A stretch of DNA of 64,000 nucleotides from Actinomycetes bacterium (GCA_021793235.1 JAJYTD010000006.1:1-64000); one strand, 5' to 3'; positions 15,694-25,081 are shown, counted from the stretch's first letter. Translations and numbers: made by a program. The notes: generated by a model from the sequence alone, not told the origin.

Positions 15694-16524
15694 ATGGGAA
15701 ACCTCGACGGAAAGGTCGCACTCGTATCCGGCTCAGGCCGGGGAATCGGCCGTGCCATCGCGGTGAAACTGGCATCGGAGGGAGCCCGGCTCGTCGTCAA
15801 TGACCTCGACGCCGGGCCGGCCGAGGAGACCGTCGCCGACATCACGGCCGCAGGGGGGCAGGCCGTGGCATGCACCGGAAGCGTGACCGATGCCGGTTTC
15901 GGCGAACGGTTCGTGAAGACGGCGGTCGACTCCTACGGCGGAGTGGACATCATCGTCAACAACGCCGGATACACCTGGGATAACGTCATTCAGAAAATGA
16001 GCGACGAACAGTGGAATGCCATTATGGACGTCCATCTCGCCGCCCCCTTCCGGATCCTGCGCGCGGCTCAACCCGTGATCTCCGCCGCGGTTAAACGGGA
16101 GCGCGCTGCGGGGGAAGAAGTCCCTTGCCGCAAGGTCGTGAACATCTCCTCGATCGCCGGACTCGGCGGGAACGCCGGTCAATCCAACTACGCCGCCGCC
16201 AAGGCGGGGGTGACCGGTCTGACCAAGACTCTGGCCAAAGAATGGGGCCGCTACAACGTCACGGTCAACAGCGTGGCCTTCGGGCTCATCCGTACTCGCC
16301 TTACCGAGATACCCGCAGGTGAGGGCGGCACTATTGAAGTGCAGGGCAGAGACATCAAGGTCGGTGTCAACCCTGATCTGCTGGCCAACATGGAGCAGAC
16401 GATCCCTCTCGGCCGCAGCGGTACCCCCGAAGAAGCAGCAGGATCGGTGTACCTGCTCTGCACGCCGGAATCAGACTACATCAGTGCCCAGACCCTGGTC
16501 TGCGGAGGCGGCTTCACCGCCTGA
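15694..16524 (+). CDS. SDR-family 3-hydroxyacyl-CoA dehydrogenase-like protein
   Basis: This 276-residue classical short-chain dehydrogenase has the NAD(P)-binding motif GSGRGIG (13-19), NNAG (89-92) and the catalytic Ser152/Tyr166/Lys170 in NISSIAG and SNYAAAKAG. It is closest in style to the dehydrogenase domain of peroxisomal multifunctional enzyme 2 and to FabG-like proteins, with an insert in the middle (KRERAAGEEVPCRK). Context indicates oxidation of the 3-hydroxyacyl-CoA made by the MaoC pair. The ATG follows GGAAAGGACC. The longer frame from 15568 was rejected because SDR homology starts at 15694. Confidence 0.88.
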   Translation: MGNLDGKVALVSGSGRGIGRAIAVKLASEGARLVVNDLDAGPAEETVADITAAGGQAVACTGSVTDAGFGERFVKTAVDSYGGVDIIVNNAGYTWDNVIQKMSDEQWNAIMDVHLAAPFRILRAAQPVISAAVKRERAAGEEVPCRKVVNISSIAGLGGNAGQSNYAAAKAGVTGLTKTLAKEWGRYNVTVNSVAFGLIRTRLTEIPAGEGGTIEVQGRDIKVGVNPDLLANMEQTIPLGRSGTPEEAAGSVYLLCTPESDYISAQTLVCGGGFTA

Positions 16525-16569
16525 GCCGCGAAGCACCGCAACGTTTCCGTACCAACGATCGGAGTATCC

Positions 16570-17715
16570 GTGACCCCCTACCGATCACCGTGGATGAATG
16601 ATGAACTCGACGCGCTGCGTGATCTCGCTCGTCAGTTCTGCACCAAGGAACTGACCCCCAACCTCGATCGGTGGCGGGAACAGCACCATGTCGACCGACA
16701 GTTGTGGACGGCGGCCGGATCGGTGGGGCTCCTGGGTCTATCGATCCCCGAAGTCTACGGCGGCGGTGGCGGTACATTCGCCCACGAGGCGGTCCTGCTG
16801 GAAGAGCAGGTGCGCGCCGGCGACAACGCGTGGGGAGTAGGCGTGCACAGCGTCCTCGTCGCGCACTATCTGCTGGCTTATGGCAGCTTGGCGCAGAAGG
16901 AACTGTGGCTGCCGAAACTGCTCAGCGGCGAGGCGGTGGGCGCTATCGCCATGTCGGAGCCCGGAGCCGGGTCAGACCTCCAAAGCATCCAGACCAAGGC
17001 GATCCGAGACGGCGACGACTACCTGGTCAGTGGGGCTAAAACATTCATCACCAACGGTTCCCAAGCCGACCTCGTCATCGTCGTGGCCAAGACCGATCCC
17101 AAGGCGGGGGCGAAGGGCATTTCGCTGATCCTGGTGGAGGCCGAGCGCGAGGGTTTCCGGCGCGGTCAGATCCTGGACAAGGTCGGACAACGGGGCCAGG
17201 ACACCTCTGAACTCTTCTTCGATGACATACGGGTACCGGTCTCGAACCTGCTCGGCACGGCGGAGGGCGAAGGGTTCGTCCAGCTCATGCGGCAGTTGCC
17301 GCAGGAGCGGCTGGTCATCGCTCTGACCGCTGTGACCGCGATGGAGGTCGCTCTAGAGCAGACGCTGCGCTACACCAAGGAGCGCAAGGCGTTCGGTCGG
17401 CCGGTCTTCGATTTCCAGAACACCAAGTTCACCCTGGCCGAGGCGGCCACCCAGACGCGTGTGGCACGCGTTTTCGTTGACGACTGCGTGGTCAGGCACC
17501 TGCGCGGCGAGCTCGACGCTACTACCGCCGCCATGGCCAAGTGGTGGACCACTGAGCAGGCCATGCGGGTCATCGACGAGTGCCTGCAATTGCATGGCGG
17601 CTACGGCTATATGAACGAATACCCGATCGCCCGCTTGTGGGCGGACCAACGCGTACAGAAGATCTACGGCGGCACCAACGAAATCATGAAGGAAATCATT
17701 TCACGCGGTCTGTAG
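16570..17715 (+). CDS. Acyl-CoA dehydrogenase, long-chain type
   Basis: This 381-residue flavoprotein has AMSEPGAGSDL (127-137) for FAD and substrate binding and the ACAD C-terminal RKAFGRPVFDFQ and QLHGGYGYMNEYPIAR. The usual C-terminal catalytic Glu position is Gly (IYGGTNEI). Glu246 in LPQER, the place used by mammalian LCAD and isovaleryl-CoA dehydrogenase, is present and is the likely base. That predicts a pocket for long or branched acyl chains. GTG start, 45 bases after the SDR stop. It performs the first oxidative step of the pathway encoded by this block. Confidence 0.92.
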   Translation: MTPYRSPWMNDELDALRDLARQFCTKELTPNLDRWREQHHVDRQLWTAAGSVGLLGLSIPEVYGGGGGTFAHEAVLLEEQVRAGDNAWGVGVHSVLVAHYLLAYGSLAQKELWLPKLLSGEAVGAIAMSEPGAGSDLQSIQTKAIRDGDDYLVSGAKTFITNGSQADLVIVVAKTDPKAGAKGISLILVEAEREGFRRGQILDKVGQRGQDTSELFFDDIRVPVSNLLGTAEGEGFVQLMRQLPQERLVIALTAVTAMEVALEQTLRYTKERKAFGRPVFDFQNTKFTLAEAATQTRVARVFVDDCVVRHLRGELDATTAAMAKWWTTEQAMRVIDECLQLHGGYGYMNEYPIARLWADQRVQKIYGGTNEIMKEIISRGL

Positions 17716-17730
17716 ACGAGGGAGTGTTTC

Positions 17731-19278
17731 ATGTATATCACGCAGTCCCTGCACCAAATGCTGCAGCAAGACCCCCACCGTCCCCTAACGGTATACGGAG
17801 ATCGGATCCGCACCGTCGCCGAATCCGCAAGCCGAGTTTCCCGCCTGGCTGGTGGACTGCGTGCTCTCGGGGTCGCCAGCGGCGACCGGGTAGCGATCCT
17901 GAGTCTCAACTCCGACCGTTATCACGAGTACCTGTTGGCGGTGCCCTGGGCCGACGCAGTGATCACCCCGGTCAACACCCGATGGAGCGTGGTGGAGATC
18001 GCCACCGCGCTGCGTGAGTCGCGGGCCCGGGTGCTCCTCGTCGACGACACCTTTAACTCGATAGCCGAGGAGCTCCAAGAGCAGTGCCCCGAACTGACCA
18101 CCGTGGTGCATTGCGGTGATGAGGCCTGTCCCCCGGGCATGGCCGACTATGAACAGCTCATCGCGGACTCCGAGCCGGTCGAGGACGCCCGGCGGGGAGG
18201 TGACGCGCTGTTCGGGCTGTTCTATACAGGCGGCACCAGCGGCTCCCCCAAGGGCGTGATGATCAGCCACAACAACATCATGATCTCCGCGCTCGGCAGC
18301 CTGGCCACCTGTGGGTTCATCAGCCCGTGGGGGCGTCTGTTGCATGTGGCACCGATGTTTCATCTCGCCGACATCGGTGTGTGGAGCATGGCGATGCTGG
18401 CCAGCTCCGCACATGTGATCCTGCCGGCTTTCGTTCCCCGGGACACCCTGAAGGCGATAGCAGAGCATCAGGTCACTGACGCATTGCTCGTACCCACGAT
18501 GATGCAGATGATCGTGGACCTCCCCGAGGCGTCCTCCTACGACCTGTCCAGCGTCACCAACGTGCTCTATGGCACCTCGCCCATCTCGGAGAAGCTGCTG
18601 CAGCGGATCCGTGGGACCTTTAGCGGCGCCGCGTTCATGTCGGCGTACGGAATGACAGAGCTCTCTCCCATCGCGACCATTCTCACCGATGCCGACCATG
18701 AGACCCCCGAACTGCGCCGCTCGGCCGGCCGGAGCGCCGCGCACTCCGAGGTCCGGATCGTCGACGCCGACGACAACGAGCTGCCACGCGGAAGCGTGGG
18801 CGAGGTCGTGGTCCGCGGGGACCACATGATGCTCGGCTACTGGCAGCGCGAGGAGGAGACCGCACAGGCACTGCGCGGCGGCTGGATGCATACCGGTGAC
18901 GGTGGCTACATGGACGAGAACGGCTACGTCTTCATCGTCGACCGGATCAAAGACATGATCGTGAGCGGCGGTGAGAATGTCTACTCCATCGAGGTCGAGA
19001 ACGCTCTCGCTCATCACCCGGCAGTGTCCGCATGTGCGGTCATCGGGATCCCCGACGAACAGTGGGGAGAGAAGGTCCACGCGGTGGTGGTTCTGCACCC
19101 GGACCATCAGCCGGGCGCAGCCGAACTCCAGGACTTCTGCCGTAAGACCATCGCCGGCTACAAGGTGCCGCGCAGTTTTGCGTTCGTCGACAGCCTGCCT
19201 CTCTCGGGTGCCGGTAAAATTCTCAAGCGCGAGCTGCGGAAACAGTATTGGCCTCAGGAAGGACGGCAGGTCAACTGA
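17731..19278 (+). CDS. Fatty-acyl-CoA ligase (AMP-dependent synthetase)
   Basis: This 515-residue ANL-superfamily enzyme has the P-loop FYTGGTSGSPKGVM, A5-like SAYGMTELSP, A7-like HTGDGGYMDENGYVFIVDR, A8 KDMIVSGGENVYSIEVE and the A10 lysine in SGAGKILKRELR. It adenylates a carboxylic acid and transfers it to CoA. It starts 15 bases after the dehydrogenase stop and closes the catabolic gene set. The motifs fit medium/long-chain or steroid-side-chain ligases; the exact substrate is not readable from sequence. Confidence 0.92.
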   Translation: MYITQSLHQMLQQDPHRPLTVYGDRIRTVAESASRVSRLAGGLRALGVASGDRVAILSLNSDRYHEYLLAVPWADAVITPVNTRWSVVEIATALRESRARVLLVDDTFNSIAEELQEQCPELTTVVHCGDEACPPGMADYEQLIADSEPVEDARRGGDALFGLFYTGGTSGSPKGVMISHNNIMISALGSLATCGFISPWGRLLHVAPMFHLADIGVWSMAMLASSAHVILPAFVPRDTLKAIAEHQVTDALLVPTMMQMIVDLPEASSYDLSSVTNVLYGTSPISEKLLQRIRGTFSGAAFMSAYGMTELSPIATILTDADHETPELRRSAGRSAAHSEVRIVDADDNELPRGSVGEVVVRGDHMMLGYWQREEETAQALRGGWMHTGDGGYMDENGYVFIVDRIKDMIVSGGENVYSIEVENALAHHPAVSACAVIGIPDEQWGEKVHAVVVLHPDHQPGAAELQDFCRKTIAGYKVPRSFAFVDSLPLSGAGKILKRELRKQYWPQEGRQVN

Positions 19279-19338
19279 TCCGCTGTCCAGGTGCCTTAGC
19301 CAAGGCAATGGAGGTAGGCGAGAACCATCGGCGATGCA

Positions 19339-20514
19339 CTGCCAACAGCCCCGCCCAAGGGGACCCGGCCACGTAACAGGCGTGCGCTCATCATCGCAGC
19401 GGCCGCCGACCTCTTCTACCGCATCGGCTACCCGGAAGTAGGAATGCGCCACGTTGCCGAAGCGGTCAACGTGCGCCCGTCAGCCCTCTACCGACACTTC
19501 AGTGGTAAACCGGAGCTGCTCACCACCGTCATCATCGAAGAGATGGGGCCGTTCAAGCAGATCTTCACCGAGCTGTCCGGGGCACCGCTGGAGAAAGTCC
19601 TGCGGCGCTTGGCGTCCGCCATACTGGACGGTCACCGCCTTGGCGCCCTGTGGCAACAGGAGGCCCGTCATCTGCCGACCGAGGAGTACGCCCAGGTCCG
19701 CCGGGAGGTGCGCGACCTGGTCCTCCGGCTCAGTCGGCTGATCCGTGCGCAACGCCCCGATCTTGGTCGGCGCGATACCTGGATGCTGGCCCTGTTCTTG
19801 GGGTCAGTGTTCTCCAGCATCTCCTACCGCACGGCCGAGCTTCCCCACCCAGAGTACAAACGGGTGCTGCGTGCGATCTTCCGCCAAGTCCTGAAGACCA
19901 CTCCGGTCAAACCGTACCCGCCACCCGAACCACCACCCGCGGGATTCACCCCATCCTCCCGCCGGGAACGTCTTCTCACCTCGGCGCTCGAGCTGTTCGC
20001 CGAATACGGTTACGCCTCGGTCAGTATGGAGGACATCGGTGTGCGGGCCGGGATCGTCGGCCCCAGCACCTACCATCACTTCGAATCCAAGCAGCATCTG
20101 CTGCTCGCCGCATTCACCCGCGGCGACGAATGGCTGCGCTACGACATGCACCGGGCGCTCGCCCGAGCCACCGATCACACTGGTGCCCTCCGCGAACTCA
20201 TGGCGTCCTATGTCGACTTCGCCACCAGACACAGCGATCACGTGTCCATCATGTACACCAAGAGCCGCTATCTTCCTGAAGAGCACTCGGCCCGAATCAA
20301 GCAGAGCCAGCGTGAGTACATCAGCGAATGGCTCAACCTGATGCCCCAGGTGCATACGTCGATGAGTCTGGCAGAGGCCAAGATCCGGGTGCACGCCGTG
20401 CTTACCATCGTCAACGACCTCGCCCGCACGCCGGGGCTGCGCGACCGGCGCGAGGCCAAGGAGACGGCCAAGCACGTGGGCCAAGCGCTTCTGCTGCCAG
20501 AGGCCGAATCTTGA
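19339..20514 (+). CDS. Tandem-domain TetR/AcrR-family regulator, non-canonical start
   Basis: Two TetR helix-turn-helix domains lie in one chain. The first spans RALIIAAAADLFYRIGYPEVGMRHVAEAV...RPSALYRHFSG and the second SRRERLLTSALELFAEYG...ISTYHHF-like (GPSTYHHFESKQ) near the middle. The first ATG in frame (19444) would remove helix 1 of the first domain. Homology extends upstream to about 19345, but the open frame back to the TAG at 19315 has no ATG, GTG or TTG. CTG 19339 is used here as the plausible start, with GGAGG at 19309-19313. A frameshift linking ATG 19308 is the alternative. It probably represses the adjacent acyl-CoA genes (inference). Confidence 0.72.
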   Translation: MPTAPPKGTRPRNRRALIIAAAADLFYRIGYPEVGMRHVAEAVNVRPSALYRHFSGKPELLTTVIIEEMGPFKQIFTELSGAPLEKVLRRLASAILDGHRLGALWQQEARHLPTEEYAQVRREVRDLVLRLSRLIRAQRPDLGRRDTWMLALFLGSVFSSISYRTAELPHPEYKRVLRAIFRQVLKTTPVKPYPPPEPPPAGFTPSSRRERLLTSALELFAEYGYASVSMEDIGVRAGIVGPSTYHHFESKQHLLLAAFTRGDEWLRYDMHRALARATDHTGALRELMASYVDFATRHSDHVSIMYTKSRYLPEEHSARIKQSQREYISEWLNLMPQVHTSMSLAEAKIRVHAVLTIVNDLARTPGLRDRREAKETAKHVGQALLLPEAES

Positions 20515-20634
20515 ACACCCTGACCGGTGACCGCCGGCGACGGTGACCGCCTCGGAGGCGCTTTGGCGCAGGTCCCGGCGGGACCGTACCGTGGGCGTAC
20601 CCGGACGATGGCCGCGATCGCTCTCTTCTGAGCT

Positions 20635-20678
20635 GAGAGAAGCGGTGGGCAGGGCGACCCCTGCCCACCGCTTCTCTC
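20635..20678. terminator. Strong bidirectional terminator between TetR gene and pstB
   Basis: A perfect 20-bp stem (GAGAGAAGCGGTGGGCAGGG and its complement) with a CGAC loop lies between convergent transcription units. It is the longest perfect stem I found in the window. Confidence 0.88.
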
Positions 20679-20699
20679 ATGGTGTCGGTCCCGCCCGGG

Positions 20700-21479
20700 C
20701 TATCCGAAGCGGCCGGTGATGTAGTTCTCGGTCTCTTTCTTCTCGGGCTTGGTGAAGATCCTGTTGGTATCGCCCATCTCGATCAGCCTGCCGGGTTTGC
20801 CGGTGCCGGCCAGGTTGAAGAACGCGGTCCGGTCACTGACGCGCGCGGCCTGCTGCATGTTGTGAGTCACGATGACGATCGTGTAGTTCTCTTTGAGGTT
20901 GGCGATCAGGTCCTCGATCGCCAGGGTCGAGATCGGGTCCAGCGCAGAACAGGGCTCGTCCATGAGCAGCACCTCGGGCTCCACCGCGGTAGCGCGGGCG
21001 ATGCATAGGCGCTGCTGCTGTCCACCGGAGAGCCCGGCACCCGGCTTGTGCAACCGGTCCTTGACCTCTTCCCACAGGTTCGCGCCGCGCAGTGAGCGCT
21101 CGACGATCTCGTCGGCCTCCCGTTTGCTGAGCCTCTGGTTGTTCAGTTTGGCTCCGGCGATGACGTTGTCATAGATCGACATCGTCGGGAACGGGTTGGC
21201 GCGCTGGAAGACCATGCCGATCTCCCGGCGTACGGCCACCGGGTCCACGTCGGGTCCGTAAATGTCCAGGTCGTCGAGCATGACCTTGCCCTCGACCCGC
21301 GCGTTGGGGTTCACCTCGTGCATGCGGTTGAGCGTGCGCAGGAAAGTCGACTTGCCGCAGCCGGACGACCCGATGAAGGCGGTCACCGACCGGGGTTCGA
21401 TCGTCATCGACACGTCTTCGACGGCCAGGAAGTCGCCGTAGTAGACGTGCAGTCCGGAGACGTCAATGCGTTTGGCCAC
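20700..21479 (-). CDS. pstB: Phosphate ABC transporter ATP-binding protein
   Basis: This is the 259-residue ATPase of the high-affinity phosphate importer. It has Walker [10 protein letters not shown], a Q-loop ([17 protein letters not shown], a PstB hallmark), signature LSGGQQQR, Walker [13 protein letters not shown] and an H-loop (IVTHNMQQ). The C-terminal [18 protein letters not shown] is typical of PstB. It is the last gene of pstS-pstC-pstA-pstB, 53 bases after pstA. Confidence 0.97.
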   Translation of the reverse strand: MAKRIDVSGLHVYYGDFLAVEDVSMTIEPRSVTAFIGSSGCGKSTFLRTLNRMHEVNPNARVEGKVMLDDLDIYGPDVDPVAVRREIGMVFQRANPFPTMSIYDNVIAGAKLNNQRLSKREADEIVERSLRGANLWEEVKDRLHKPGAGLSGGQQQRLCIARATAVEPEVLLMDEPCSALDPISTLAIEDLIANLKENYTIVIVTHNMQQAARVSDRTAFFNLAGTGKPGRLIEMGDTNRIFTKPEKKETENYITGRFG

Positions 21480-21532
21480 TGGAAGTCCTCAGGTGAGTCA
21501 GAGTGGAGCGGTGTCGGTCATTCAACGTGTGG

Positions 21533-22645
21533 TCATCGTCCGAGTTTCGGTGCGAAGAGACGCGAGATCAGCCGGGCGGCGAAGAACAGCAGCATCACGA
21601 TCAGGATCAGGGTCAGCGCGGCGGCCCAAGCCCGTTCCTCGGCGTAGATACCGGCGTCGCCGGATGATCCCATTGCCCGGACCTGCTGGTAGATGAACAC
21701 CGGGAGGCTCATCATCTGGCCCTCGAAAGGGTTGGCGTTGATTCTGGTGGACGCGATTCCCGCGGTGAGGATCAGTGGTGCGGTCTCTCCGATAACGCGT
21801 GCGAGGGCCAGCATGATTCCCGTGGTGATTCCGGCGATCGCCGTCGGCAGCACGACCTTCACGATGGTCAGCCACTTGGGCACGCCCAGCGCATAGGACG
21901 CTTCGCGCAGCTCGTTGGGGACCAGCCGCAGCATCTCCTCGCTGGAGCGCACGACCACCGGGATCATCAGAACGGACAGGGAGATCGCGCCGGCCAGGCC
22001 GCTGGTGTTGCCGGGGCCGAAGATCATGATCCACAGCGCGACCACGAACAGGCCCGCGACGATCGACGGGATCCCCGTCATGACGTCGACGAAGAACGTG
22101 ATGGCCTGTTTGAGCCTGCCCTTGCCGTACTCCACGAGGTAGATCGCCGCCAGCAGGCCGATAGGTATCGAGATCAGCGCGGCGACACCGGTGATCACCA
22201 GGGTTCCGACGATGGCGTGGTAAACACCGCCCGCGTCCATGCTCGGGATCACACCGTTCATGGAGACGGTCAGGAAGTAGCCGTCGAACCGTTTGAGGCC
22301 GTTCACCAGCACTGTCCACAGCAGTGATATCAGGGGCGCCATCGCCAACCCGAAGCAGCAGTAGACGACACCGGTGACCAGCCGGTCCTTGGCCTTGCGG
22401 CCGCCCTCCACAGCGCGGGAGGCGACGGTGATGGCGATCAGGTAGACCCCGGCCGTCAGCACCGCGAAGGAGACCAGGTGGAACAGGCCCAACGCGAACA
22501 GGGCACCGCCTACGACGACGGCTGTTCCCGCGAGCAGCAACGGAGCAAAGGAACGCGGAAGCGACCCGGTGAGAAGGGACGACGATGACAGCCGCGGCCC
22601 GTCACCGGAGGAACCGGTCGATGGCGTTGTGGTCGTGGTGGTCAT
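21533..22645 (-). CDS. pstA: Phosphate ABC transporter permease PstA
   Basis: This 370-residue permease is longer than E. coli PstA because of an N-terminal extension with two or three extra hydrophobic segments (residues 30-85). The permease core has VDVMTGIPSIVAGLFVVALW and the EAA loop EMLRLVPNELREASYALGVPKW, followed by ARVIGETAPLILTAG. Its ATG directly abuts the pstC stop codon, so the pair is translationally coupled. Confidence 0.95.
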   Translation of the reverse strand: MTTTTTTPSTGSSGDGPRLSSSSLLTGSLPRSFAPLLLAGTAVVVGGALFALGLFHLVSFAVLTAGVYLIAITVASRAVEGGRKAKDRLVTGVVYCCFGLAMAPLISLLWTVLVNGLKRFDGYFLTVSMNGVIPSMDAGGVYHAIVGTLVITGVAALISIPIGLLAAIYLVEYGKGRLKQAITFFVDVMTGIPSIVAGLFVVALWIMIFGPGNTSGLAGAISLSVLMIPVVVRSSEEMLRLVPNELREASYALGVPKWLTIVKVVLPTAIAGITTGIMLALARVIGETAPLILTAGIASTRINANPFEGQMMSLPVFIYQQVRAMGSSGDAGIYAEERAWAAALTLILIVMLLFFAARLISRLFAPKLGR

Positions 22646-23608
22646 TTAGCTGAACTCCTTGCGCCGCGCGACGATGAAGCGCGCACCCATGTTGACGGCC
22701 AGAGTGATCGCGAAGAGTACGAGGCCGGCGGCGATCAGCGCGGACACGCCGTACCCGGTGGCCTCGGGGTACTGCAGCGCGATGTGCGCCGCGATGGTCT
22801 GATTGCCGCTCTGCAGCAGGAACGGGGAGATGACCAGGGACGGGGAGAGGATCATCGCAACGGCCATGGTCTCTCCGAGCGCCCGGCCGAGGCCGAGCAT
22901 GGCGCCGCCGATGACACCGGGGCGCCCGAAAGGCAGCACCGCCATGCGGATCATCTCCCACCGGGTCGCCCCCAGCGCGAGCGCCGCCTCCCTGTTGGCC
23001 TGCGGCACCTGGTGGAAGACATCGCGCGACATCGCGGTGATGATCGGCAGGATCATCACCGCGAGGACGAGGCCGGCGCTCAGCATCGTCCGGCCGGTGG
23101 CCGACACGGGGCCGGCGAACAGCGGTATCCAGCCGAGGTAGTTCTCCAGCGCGTCGTAGAAGGGGCGGAGCTGGCCTACGAGGAAGACGACGCCCCACAG
23201 GCCGTAGACGACGCTGGGGATCGCCGCCAGCAGGTCGACGATGTAGCCGAGGAGCGCTGCTACGCGGCGCGGTGCGTAGTACACGATGAACAGCGCGATG
23301 CCGATGGCCACGGGAGTCGCGAGGAGCAGCGCGATGGTCGCGGCCAGCACCGTGCCGAAAGCGAGGGCGGCGACGCCGAACGCGGGGTCTTCCCGGGTAC
23401 TCGCGTTCCAGTCAGTGGTGGTGAAGAAGTTGACCGTGTTGGCGCGCAGCGAATCCATCGACTGGATGATGAGGAACGCGGCGACACCCGCCAGGATGAG
23501 CAGGATCAAGGCGCCCGCTCCACTGGCGGTGTTGGCGAAGATGACGTCGCCGATACGACGCCTGCCCGTTGGTACGCGGGCAGGCGTTGACGAGTCCGTG
23601 GTGGTCAT
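22646..23608 (-). CDS. pstC: Phosphate ABC transporter permease PstC
   Basis: This 320-residue permease has six hydrophobic segments, YIVDLLAAIPSVVYGLWGVVFL, and the EAA loop DVFHQVPQANREAALALGATRWEM followed by GLGRALGETMAVAMI. It forms the membrane channel with PstA. It follows pstS after 243 bases that contain a strong hairpin, which would lower permease expression relative to the binding protein (inference). Confidence 0.96.
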   Translation of the reverse strand: MTTTDSSTPARVPTGRRRIGDVIFANTASGAGALILLILAGVAAFLIIQSMDSLRANTVNFFTTTDWNASTREDPAFGVAALAFGTVLAATIALLLATPVAIGIALFIVYYAPRRVAALLGYIVDLLAAIPSVVYGLWGVVFLVGQLRPFYDALENYLGWIPLFAGPVSATGRTMLSAGLVLAVMILPIITAMSRDVFHQVPQANREAALALGATRWEMIRMAVLPFGRPGVIGGAMLGLGRALGETMAVAMILSPSLVISPFLLQSGNQTIAAHIALQYPEATGYGVSALIAAGLVLFAITLAVNMGARFIVARRKEFS

Positions 23609-23789
23609 GTGTGGCTCCGGTCGAGATCGGTCAGGATTTGCCGCCGGGCGATTCGTGCTTTTCGCTACTGGTCCGACATGCGGTGACGATGCCTGTTACA
23701 TTCTGGATCTTGCCCGGAGGCGGCCGGGTAACCGGGGGGTGTGCGATGGCCGTGGTGCCACCGGTCGAAAACAGTCCTGAACATGCCTG

Positions 23790-23828
23790 AAGGGTGAGGC
23801 CGCACCCAGCGGTGCGGGCCTCACCCTT
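23790..23828 (-). terminator. Intra-operon hairpin between pstS and pstC
   Basis: The stem AAGGGTGAGGCCGCACC (23790-23806) pairs with GGTGCGGGCCTCACCCTT (23811-23828) around a CAGC loop, with one bulge. It starts 23 bases past the pstS stop. It probably acts as a partial terminator or 3' stabiliser giving excess PstS over the membrane subunits. Confidence 0.65.
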
Positions 23829-23851
23829 GGTGAGGATCGGCGGCGTTGGGA

Positions 23852-24964
23852 TCAGGCGCCCGCCGAAATGCTGTCGATCGTTTCCTGAAGGGCGTCCCGG
23901 GTCTCCTGCGAGAGCGGGGCGGAACCGGCCTCATCGGCGGCGGCCTGCTGCCCGGCCTCGCTGTTCACGTAGGACAGGAAGCTCTTGACCAGGTCGGCGT
24001 CGGCCTGCTCGGCGTACTCCATGCAGGCGACCTCGTAGGAGATGAGGACGATCGGGTAGACCCCCTCTTCCTCGGTGGTGTAGTCGAGCTCGATGGCGTG
24101 GTCGTTCTCGGTGTTGCCCTCGCGGGCGGGGGAGGCGTCCACGATCTTGGCCGCGGCCTCGGGGCTGTACTCGGTGAAATCGTCGCCGACACCCACCGCG
24201 GCGGTGCCCAGGTCGCCCACGTGCGAGGCGTCGACGTAGCCGATGGTGCCCTCGCCGCCCTCAAGGGCGTTGACGACACCGGAGGAGCCCTGCGCGGCCT
24301 CCTTGGGCTCGATCGGCCAGTCGCCGCTGACCTCGTGCGGCCAGGCGTCCCCGGCGGCCTCGGACAGGTAGGCGACAAAGTTCTCAGTGGTGCCGGACTC
24401 GTCGGAGCGGTTCACCGGGACGATCTCGGAGTCGGGCAGATCGACGTCGGGGTTGTCCTCCGCGATCTTCTCATCGTTCCACTTCGTGATCTTCTGGTCG
24501 AAGATCTCGGCGATCACCTCGGGCTTGAGGTTCAGGGAGTCGACACCCTCGAGGTTGAAGGCGACGGCGATCGGGGCGACGTAGCCGGGCAGGTTGACGA
24601 CCTCGGAGCCGCTGCAGCGCTCGGTGGCCTGTTCGGTCTCCTCCTCGTCGAGAGCGGCGTCAGAGCCCGCGAAGGCCACCGCACCGTCGATGAACTGCGA
24701 TCGGCCCGAACCCGAGCCGACGGAGTCGTATTCGAGCGTAGACCCCTCGCAGGCGCCTTCCCAGGCGGCCTTCCACGCCGCCATGGCGTTCTCCTGCGAG
24801 CTGGCGCCCGCGCCGGCCAGCGTTCCGCCGCCTTCGACGCAGTCGACGTCGCCCGCGGCGGCGCTGTCCTCGGGGTCGACGGCCTGGTCGCTGCCGCAGG
24901 CCGAAAGCGCAAGAGCGCCGGCCAGGGCGATTCCGGCGACCTGACCATACTTGGAGAGCTTCAC
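23852..24964 (-). CDS. pstS: Phosphate ABC transporter substrate-binding lipoprotein
   Basis: This 370-residue phosphate-binding protein has a signal peptide ending in the lipobox LSACGS (Cys near residue 25). Phosphate-contact motifs are GAGASSQENAM, YDSVGSGSGRSQFIDG, AFAGSDAALDEEE and PVNRSDESGTTENF. GTG 24964 was chosen because the lipoprotein signal starts there; the longer frame has no homology. AGAGGAAGGA lies upstream. It is preceded by a PHO box, indicating PhoP control under phosphate starvation. Confidence 0.96.
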   Translation of the reverse strand: MKLSKYGQVAGIALAGALALSACGSDQAVDPEDSAAAGDVDCVEGGGTLAGAGASSQENAMAAWKAAWEGACEGSTLEYDSVGSGSGRSQFIDGAVAFAGSDAALDEEETEQATERCSGSEVVNLPGYVAPIAVAFNLEGVDSLNLKPEVIAEIFDQKITKWNDEKIAEDNPDVDLPDSEIVPVNRSDESGTTENFVAYLSEAAGDAWPHEVSGDWPIEPKEAAQGSSGVVNALEGGEGTIGYVDASHVGDLGTAAVGVGDDFTEYSPEAAAKIVDASPAREGNTENDHAIELDYTTEEEGVYPIVLISYEVACMEYAEQADADLVKSFLSYVNSEAGQQAAADEAGSAPLSQETRDALQETIDSISAGA

Positions 24965-25063
24965 AGCCCCGGTGTCCTTCCTCTGGACTTCGTCACCTTC
25001 CGGCGAGCATGACCTCGCCAAATGTGAAGGTAAGCAGGTGAAGTGACCAGCACTCCCAAGAAG

Positions 25064-25081
25064 GGTGAACGCGGAATGAAC
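25064..25081 (-). promoter_or_regulatory. PHO box upstream of pstS
   Basis: On the minus strand two direct repeat units, GTTCATT and GTTCACC, occur with an 11-bp period (plus-strand positions 25075-25081 and 25064-25070). This matches the PhoP-binding direct-repeat architecture known from Streptomyces pstS. A third GTTCACC unit lies at 25130-25136. The box is 100 bp upstream of the pstS start. Confidence 0.75.

Noticed and set aside
17785-19452. 555-codon minus-strand open frame
   Set aside because: Antisense of the acyl-CoA ligase, whose motifs are complete on the plus strand.
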